Part shown: positions 58,105 to 64,000 of the stretch, piece after piece
How positions within the stretch are numbered: the first letter of the stretch is position 1
Layout: each line of letters starts with the position of its first letter
NCBI GenBank assembly: GCA_037976565.1
Contig: CP137685.1
Coordinates: forward strand, 22,475,420 to 22,539,419
DNA length: 64,000 nt
Direction of reading: 5' to 3'
Origin: Mesocentrotus franciscanus
Taxonomy: Eukaryota > Echinodermata > Echinoidea > Camarodonta > Strongylocentrotidae
Made by a program: the position numbers and the translations under genes
The notes under the pieces: model-generated
Database searches by the model: none
Seen by the model: the letters and a program-made list of their open reading frames with translations, nothing else
Told to the model about the DNA's origin: nothing

Positions 58105-60379
58105 TGGGCGCTAATGCGCTTTCATAGCCATACTTTGACCCGTAACTCCGGCGTGGAGTTACCCTACTAAAATATACCCCAATTCAAGGAAATGCGTATC
58201 AATTGTTTAAATAAGGGCCGTAATTTAAAAGTCCCCATGTTTCTTACCTGTTTCGTGTCAATTTTATAATATTTTTCTAAGTATTTTCCGGAAAAACGTT
58301 GACATTAGTATACACTTTCTCACAGGTTTCACGGCAAACCGCTGCACAATACTAAACATGTGTAAGCCAATGGTGCCTGAAGTTATCTACCGTAATATGA
58401 GGATCTGAGTTGCCAATTTAAGTATATTGAAAATGTATTACATAAAATGGAATAGTCTTGATTACAGAGTGGTCTTATTCGTTATTATTATGTTGGTGGA
58501 AGGGGGGCAGGTGCGGTTCAAGGAGTGTGCCTTGCCCCCACAAAAAAATTAAAAGAAAGAGAGAGAGATAGAGAGAGAGAGAGAAGGAAGGAAAAGAAGG
58601 GAAAGAGGAGAGAAAGGGAAGGATAAAAGAGGAAGAAGAAAAGTTAAGGGGTTTCGGATCAGGAGAGGGGACCCCCGCTAAAAAAAAAAGAGGGAGAAAG
58701 AGAAGGAAAGAAAGGGAAAGAGGAAAGGGAAAGAAAGAAGAGGAAGAAGAAAAGAAACGGGGCGATAGGGCCTTGCCTCTTCCCCCTCAGCCACAAAAAA
58801 GAGAGAGAGAATTAAGAAAGGAAAGGGAAAGAAAAAAGGAAAAGAAATAAAGGGAAATACAAAAAGAGGAAGAAGAGAAGAAAAGAAAAGAAGGGGATAT
58901 CAGTTGAGATTATACCGCCAACAAGTTTTGGATCGGGAGGGGGCAAAGGTCCTTGCCTCTCCCTTACACCACCACCCCCCCCTTTGCTAAAAAAATAAAA
59001 GAGGGAGAGAGAGAGAAAGAAGGAAAGGAAGGGAAAGAAAGAAGAGTAAAAGAAAAGAAACGGGGGGGGGGGGCGATAAGGCCGTGCCTCCCAGTCTGTT
59101 GCCTCCTCCCCTCGCCACTAAAAAATGCGAGAGAAAAAAGGGAAAGGAAAGGGAAGTGAAAAGTATTAAACAAAATGGATGGTCTTGGGGGTCTGCTCGA
59201 TATTCATAAGGACTGCTATTCAGTATAGGCTATTCATAAAAATTAGCCTAAGCAATAGACAAAATGCTAATTACAAAAGGAAATATTGGATGGAGGACAC
59301 AGCTATGGTACAGCTGGGGTTCTTCTTGTTCTTCCATTAAACAAGTTCATAGAGAAAATACTTATCTCTCTGCAGCATTAAAAAAGAACCTTCATTATGT
59401 GTTAATTTGTATGGATGGCCTTGTGGTCGCCATCAGTGGCGTAGATCCTTACTTAATGTTTAGGGGATTAATGAATAGATCACCCCCCACGCAACTGGTC
59501 TCCATCAAAAATAAAAGAAGTGAGAGGTGTCACATTTCAATAGACCGATAAGCCGTGGCGCACTTCCAGGATATGAAAGTGCCGCAAACAAATCAGTACA
59601 CAAACAAAAACCAAACTCTATATAGCACTATAATTGACGGCCTTATCGCCCCCCCCCCCGTTTCTTTTCTTTTACTCTTCTTTCTTTCTTTCCCTTTCCT
59701 CTTTCCCTTCCTTTCCTTTTTTTATTTTTTTATTTTTTTAGCAAAGGGGGGGGGTGGTGTAAGGGAGAGGCAAGGTCCCCCCTCCCCGATCCAAAACTTG
59801 TTGGCGGTATAATCGCAACTGATATCCCCCTTCTTAACTTTTCTTCTTCCTCTTTTTATCCTTCCCTTTCTCTCCTCTTTCCCTTCTTTTCCTTCCTTCT
59901 CTCTCTCTCTCCCTCTCTTTCTTTTAATTTTTTGTGGGGGCAAGGCCCACTCCTTGAACCGCACCTGCCCCCCCCCCACCAACATAATAATAACGAATAA
60001 GACCACTCTGTATTCAAGACTATTCCATTTTATTTAATACATTTTCAATATACTTAAATTGGCAACTCAGATCCTCATATTACGGTAGATAACTTCAGGC
60101 ACCATTGGCTTACACATATTAAGTATTGTGCAGCGGTGTGCAGCGGTTTGCCGTGAAACCCGTGAGAAAGTGTATACTAATGTCAACGTTTTTCCGGAAA
60201 ATACTTAGAAAAATATTATAAAATTGACACGAAACAGGTAAGAAACATGGGGACTTTTAAATTACGGCCCTTATTTAAACAATTGATACGTATTTCCTTG
60301 AATTGGGGTATATCTTAGTAGGGTAACTCCACGCCGGAGTTCGGGTCAAAGTATGGCTATGAAAGCGCATTAGCGCCCA
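58105..60379. mobile_element. Second fold-back element, polypurine arms
   Basis: The left arm (58105 to about 59090) starts 'gggcgctaatgcgctttcat' and is reverse-complemented by the right arm (about 59635 to 60379), ending 'atgaaagcgcattagcgccc'. Paired landmarks include 'ggaaaaacgttgacattag' (58291 region against 60180 region) and 'taccgccaacaagttttgga' (58914 region against 59795 region). The left arm contains about five purine-rich ~140-bp units separated by 'ccttgcctctccc..ctaaaaaa' boundaries. A diverged direct copy of the outer arm follows at 60384-60605. No coding capacity is seen. Confidence 0.88.
58540..59170. repeat. Polypurine tandem block, left arm of second fold-back
   Basis: Long AG-only runs such as 'agaaagagagagagatagag' and 'aaggaaaggaagggaaagaa' occur on the plus strand, broken by C-rich boundaries. 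The complementary polypyrimidine block is at 59640-59935. Mirror-symmetric purine runs of this kind can form triplex (H-)DNA. Confidence 0.88.
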
Positions 60380-60383
60380 TTTT

Positions 60384-60605
60384 TGACCCGTAACTTCGGC
60401 GTGGAGATCCGAGATGCCCTACTAAAACATACCAAAAATCAACCAAATCTTCATCAATTGTTCAAATAATGGTCATGATTTAAAAGTCGTTATGTTTCTT
60501 TCCTGTTTCGTGTCAATTTTCTTATCTTTTTTGGAGTATTTTTCCTAGAAACAAAGACTTATAATATACACTTTCTCACAGGATTCACAGCAAACTGCTG
60601 CACAA
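60384..60605. repeat. Diverged direct copy of the fold-back outer arm
   Basis: 'tttgacccgtaacttcggcg', 'ctactaaaacatacc', 'gtttcgtgtcaatttt' and 'atacactttctcacagg' follow the order of 58130-58335 in the same orientation, with more substitutions than the inverted arm shows. A third short copy ('tttgacccgcaactccggcg') lies at 62660-62710. Confidence 0.8.
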
Positions 60606-61690
60606 TACAATTGCATACCGTTCCGACGGTGGGGTGCGGGTGAGCGCGCTTGCGTGAAGTTAGAGACCGTGATGATGAATTGCTTAGATTAATTTAATGA
60701 GGATCTGAGATTACAGTCGCTAACTTCACGCACGCGCGAATCCCAGAAACACCATACAATCTTGCTGAAGTTCCTTGAAATATCGATGAAAACGATGGTG
60801 AAAAATATTCTTTAAAAATCTAAGTCGGAATGGAAATACGAGTTAGATCTATACTAGTTTGGTATCACAATAGTCGAGAAGTCACAGGCCGAAAAAGTCG
60901 CACTCATACTAGGTTTACCGTTGTGGGAAAATATGCAAATGAAATGAGTAAACAACCACTTTATGAATGAAGGCAGATGTCATGCGAGCCTAAGCGAACC
61001 GAAGATTGCATTGCGCACACATGCGTGGGATATGTGTGTATTTGTGTAATTCTTCTTCGGTATTACAGTCTTACAGATCGTCAGATTCCGATGTTTGGAT
61101 TTATTCTGAATATCATTCCTCATGTCATGATTATCAGCCAACACAGTTCAGCCTTAGCTCTCGGCAGAGCATCGTGACATTTATTTTCAGCCGAATTTAA
61201 TCTGAATTTGGCTCACTGCTTTCTTTGACTTTGTGATTAAAGTAGCTGAGCGAAGAAATGTCACAAAATGTCACAAAATGGACAAATTATACATGTACTG
61301 AAAGCTTACACCAATATGAACACAAATCATCTGCTCTAAAGTATTATAAATATAAATGAAACGCGATAAGATGCTTTTTCCAAGACCCTTCTCAGAACTT
61401 CTTTTCCTGGCTTGAAAAATAAAATTACGGAGTACAGACTTATGACGTCAGAGGTTGGGCACGATCGAAATTCCTAGGCCTCTCGCTCGGCTCTCGCTCA
61501 GCTCGCGTGCGGTATTTTGCATTCAGTATACATTACCCAGACTTCGAATGATTGATACCTAAGCCAGCTTTGATGAAAGTGGAATAACGGTCTCTCGAAA
61601 TCAGGAAATTACATTTTATTATTGCATATATAGCAAATTATGTAATGTAATACGAGGGGGTGAATCGTGCAGATTGATTTGTCCAAATAT
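60606..61690. other. Intergenic DNA, no gene seen
   Basis: No exon, RNA gene or clear repeat is recognised, apart from duplicated 'gcgcacgcgaa'-like CpG words near 60730. Confidence 0.45.
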
Positions 61691-62277
61691 TAGGGCTGTG
61701 CATAACCGTGTAATGAGGTACTCGAGTACACTCCCAGCCTTGCCCGCGAATACTCGAATACTCGGACGCCATGTTTTTTTTTGAATTTTTTTGAATTTTT
61801 TTGATTTTTGAATTTTTTGAATTTTTCATTTTTCATTTTTTTGTTGTTTTTTTGCCAACACCATACTACGAACAGTACGAAGGTTCGTTTCTGAAAACCC
61901 CCGCGATTTTACTTCAAGTTGCTGTTGAAAGCGCCTATTTGTGCTTTTGAATTTTTGACAAATAATTGAAACAATGTTATTTTAAAACTAAAGATGACAG
62001 GCATATATTCCTCCCGAGTCCAAACAGAAATCCGAGATTTGGTCCCAGTTTCTGAGTGGTGAGTTGACAGTGACACCCTGTGTATGATTGAGCTGGAAAA
62101 CATTTTTACCCCTGCCGGTGCTCTTCTGGCACGGGTGACCGTCGGCCTGGACAGTGCCAGGTGATCGGGAAAAAAAAAAAAAAAAATGGCGGCCGAGTAT
62201 TCGAGTACGAGAAATCGTACTCGAGTAGTTGTCAACAGTGCGAGTATTCGAGTATTCGACTACTCGTCGCAGCCTTA
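61691..62277. mobile_element. hAT-type non-autonomous element with 8-bp target duplication
   Basis: Flanked by the perfect 8-bp direct repeat CCAAATAT (61683-61690 and 62278-62285). Ends are TAGGGCTGTGCATAAC and the complement TAAGGCTGCGACG. Eight-base target duplications and YAGGG(N)TG-type termini are characteristic of hAT transposons. The interior is rich in 'tactcgagta'/'cgagtattcg' words near both ends, with T-runs and A-runs at about 61769-61855 and 62170-62185. No transposase frame is present. Confidence 0.9.
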
Positions 62278-62285
62278 CCAAATAT

Positions 62286-63282
62286 TCTTCCGTTTTGTGT
62301 AATTTGCTGTGAAGTTTTCGGTCATGGCTTGGCATGTGCAAGATGATTGGTGATTGCTGTTGAGTGTTGATAAATCGCGAGAGTCCCTTTGGCTTTGCAT
62401 TTTTATGATGTCGTGCAGTTCCATTTATGGTGCATATATGTAATTGGTATTCGCAAGATATAATCTCACATCTATTCTTTTTGTTTTTTATCCGTGAAAT
62501 TTGCCAAAATAGCCCTACACTTTCTAAAAATTAGAAAATGTCTCGCCCAGTCAGTCACCCCAGTGCATGACGGATCGATCGCCAGTTCAGCCGGGCCGGC
62601 AGCTCGGCTCAGCCAGCTCGAACTTGGGAATTTCATTGCGCTAGTGTTTTTTCGTATCCATTTTTGACCCGCAACTCCGGCGTGGAGATAGCCTACTAAA
62701 CCATACAAAAAATCAAATAAATCACTGTCACTAGTTGTGGAGCTGTGCTCATCAACTTCGATATCTAAATTTAGTAAAACTTCTTCCTCAAGCTCGGACA
62801 TTGTGATAGGATATTTCGCGTTCGACTGGCTTTCGTATACGATAATGCATGCAGCGGACATAGCTGTGTGAGGGGCTTGGGAGCACTCTCGCTCATGTGC
62901 CCAACCTATTACGTCACACATCGTACCAGCGAACAGCGGGCTGATCGAGGGCGGAAAAACGGGTAGCAAATTCATCATTTTTGATAGCAGACTAGTCAAT
63001 TCTGTAACAATTTTTGAAAAGTAAATATGAATTATTAGAAAGATTGTAACATTACCTTTGCAATGATACCAATATTATTAAGGATAAAAGCATTTTAAAA
63101 CCTTCGCTCTGGTACTTTAAGACTTTGTTCCTATTTAAAAAATATTATTTCCTCCATGTGATGCAGTCAGACCGCAGGGCGATGCTACTGTCTCAATGTC
63201 TGGTGGTGTGCTTAATTTGTAAAGCATTGGCAAATAACTCGATGATATTTGACTTTGGCCATTTGCTTTGAATCCCTTACAG
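62286..63282. other. 5' flank of the right-hand gene, unassigned
   Basis: It contains a third copy of the fold-back terminal motif (about 62655-62710). A 175-codon minus-strand open frame (62999-62472) runs across that motif and includes an acidic stretch SELEEEVLLNLDIEVDEHSS. I do not recognise it. It may be a transposon remnant rather than a host gene. Confidence 0.4.
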
Positions 63283-63327
63283 ATCAGTTGAGAATAGAAC
63301 CAGCCTGAAGTCTTCATAGAAGAGAGG

Positions 63328-63432
63328 ATGGCAGGCTTCGGACGCGGAGGGAGAGGAGCCGCTCTCCTGAAGCTCCTGGAGGAGCCACAAAGGAGACCTG
63401 GTCAAAATGGAGATAATACTAATGGAGACAAG
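63328..63432 (+). CDS. First coding exon of an unidentified gene with RGG-like N-terminus (partial)
   Basis: An open exon of 35 codons starts MAGFGRGGRGAALLKLLEEP and ends GDNTNGDK at a donor 'gacaag|gtatag'. An acceptor-like 'cccttacag' at 63274-63282 suggests that a 5' UTR exon precedes it. The Arg-Gly repeat at the very N-terminus is seen in germline and RNA-binding proteins whose arginines are methylated, but I cannot name the family from this exon alone. The rest lies beyond the window. Confidence 0.6.
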
Positions 63433-64000
63433 GTATAGTAAAACAAAAACAAAAACTGCCACACTTCCCCAGTTCAGGTTAGGTAATTTAATTTATTTCA
63501 CTGCATAGAGCATTTTCAAAAGGCTATTTTGCGTACTGCAACCAAATTTAATGTATAAGTCCTTTGTGAAGTGCCTTGGTGCTAAGTATTTCATTCACAT
63601 GTTAACAAATAATTGTATTGCCATAGTCAGATTGCGAATCGCATACATTAGTTGTTGCTTGGTAGGACTAACAAAATGGCTTGCCCTACCTAACAACATG
63701 GAATATATGCAATTTGCATACTGACTATTGAAATACAATTATTTGTAATGGTGAAAGAAAAAAACTTGTCTCTAGGCTCTTTACAAAGACATATGCATTA
63801 AATGGGGTTACATTACGAAAATGGCCTATTCTGGACAACCTTTGAGACTGGCATACAAAAGTTTGTGCCTTTCATTTTACTTCAAGTCAAATCATTGACT
63901 AAATATGAAACTTGATTTAAACCAATTTTGAAGAAAAAAAAGGTATGATTTCGATAATGCTTGTTATAATATTTAAATTGCAGTGTAAAGCCTGTTATGT
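63433..64000 (+). other. Intron of the right-hand gene
   Basis: No second exon is recognised before the window ends. 'gtattgccatagtcag' and 'ctgactattgaaatacaatt' with 'aacaaataattgta' (63605-63760) form a loose inverted repeat that may be a MITE. Confidence 0.4.

Noticed and set aside
62472..62999. 175-codon minus-strand open frame
   Set aside because: It crosses a copy of the fold-back terminal repeat and matches nothing I recognise. Kept only as a note in the flank entry.

Overview
The window is nuclear DNA from an animal. Genes are split by spliceosomal introns, and A+T-rich intergenic DNA is full of transposon relics. The frequent 'taggcctac' and 'ctagatct' words, the palindromic MITEs ending in 'GGGCCC..TTATAAA' or 'CCCCGTTTCATAAA', and very large fold-back elements with internal minisatellites point to a marine invertebrate deuterostome, most likely a sea urchin. 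That assignment is inference.

Genes, left to right. (1) A complete KLHL2/KLHL3-type BTB-BACK-Kelch gene, + strand, 12 coding exons, 21061-30746, 612 residues: the substrate adaptor of a CUL3 ubiquitin ligase. (2) A complete UBE2D (UbcH5/effete) ubiquitin-conjugating E2, - strand, 5 coding exons, 44044-38407, 148 residues, convergent with KLHL. (3) PCNA, the DNA sliding clamp, - strand, 6 coding exons, 57005-50475, with a GC-AG first intron, E2F-like and CCAAT motifs upstream, and two single-base deletions in exons 2 and 4 that break the frame as assembled. (4) The first coding exon of an unidentified gene with an RGG-like N-terminus, + strand, 63328-63432, running off the right edge. The adaptor and the E2 work in the same broad pathway (ubiquitin transfer), and PCNA is itself a ubiquitin target, but nothing shows that these neighbours are functionally linked.

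Repeats dominate the rest. 8086-18661, directly after a 500-N gap, is a fold-back element of about 10.6 kb. Its inverted arms (8086-11360 and 13320-18661) carry an 18-bp-type minisatellite whose polarity flips repeatedly. A LINE fragment sits in the right arm only, and a 150-bp MITE sits inside that LINE, which gives an insertion order. A second, unrelated fold-back element with polypurine arms lies at 58105-60379. Other elements include a hAT-type MITE with a perfect 8-bp target duplication (61691-62277), a TTAA-flanked MITE pair, a TA-flanked MITE pair, tRNA-derived SINEs, LINE 3' ends, and minisatellites at 45600-46860 and 48060-49130.

The most unusual pattern is that three splice junctions in two genes (KLHL exon 4 donor, KLHL exon 9 donor, PCNA exon 5 acceptor) have been tandemly duplicated into the adjoining intron. 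This leaves arrays of decoy splice sites, and at two of the three, use of a decoy would add an in-frame stop.
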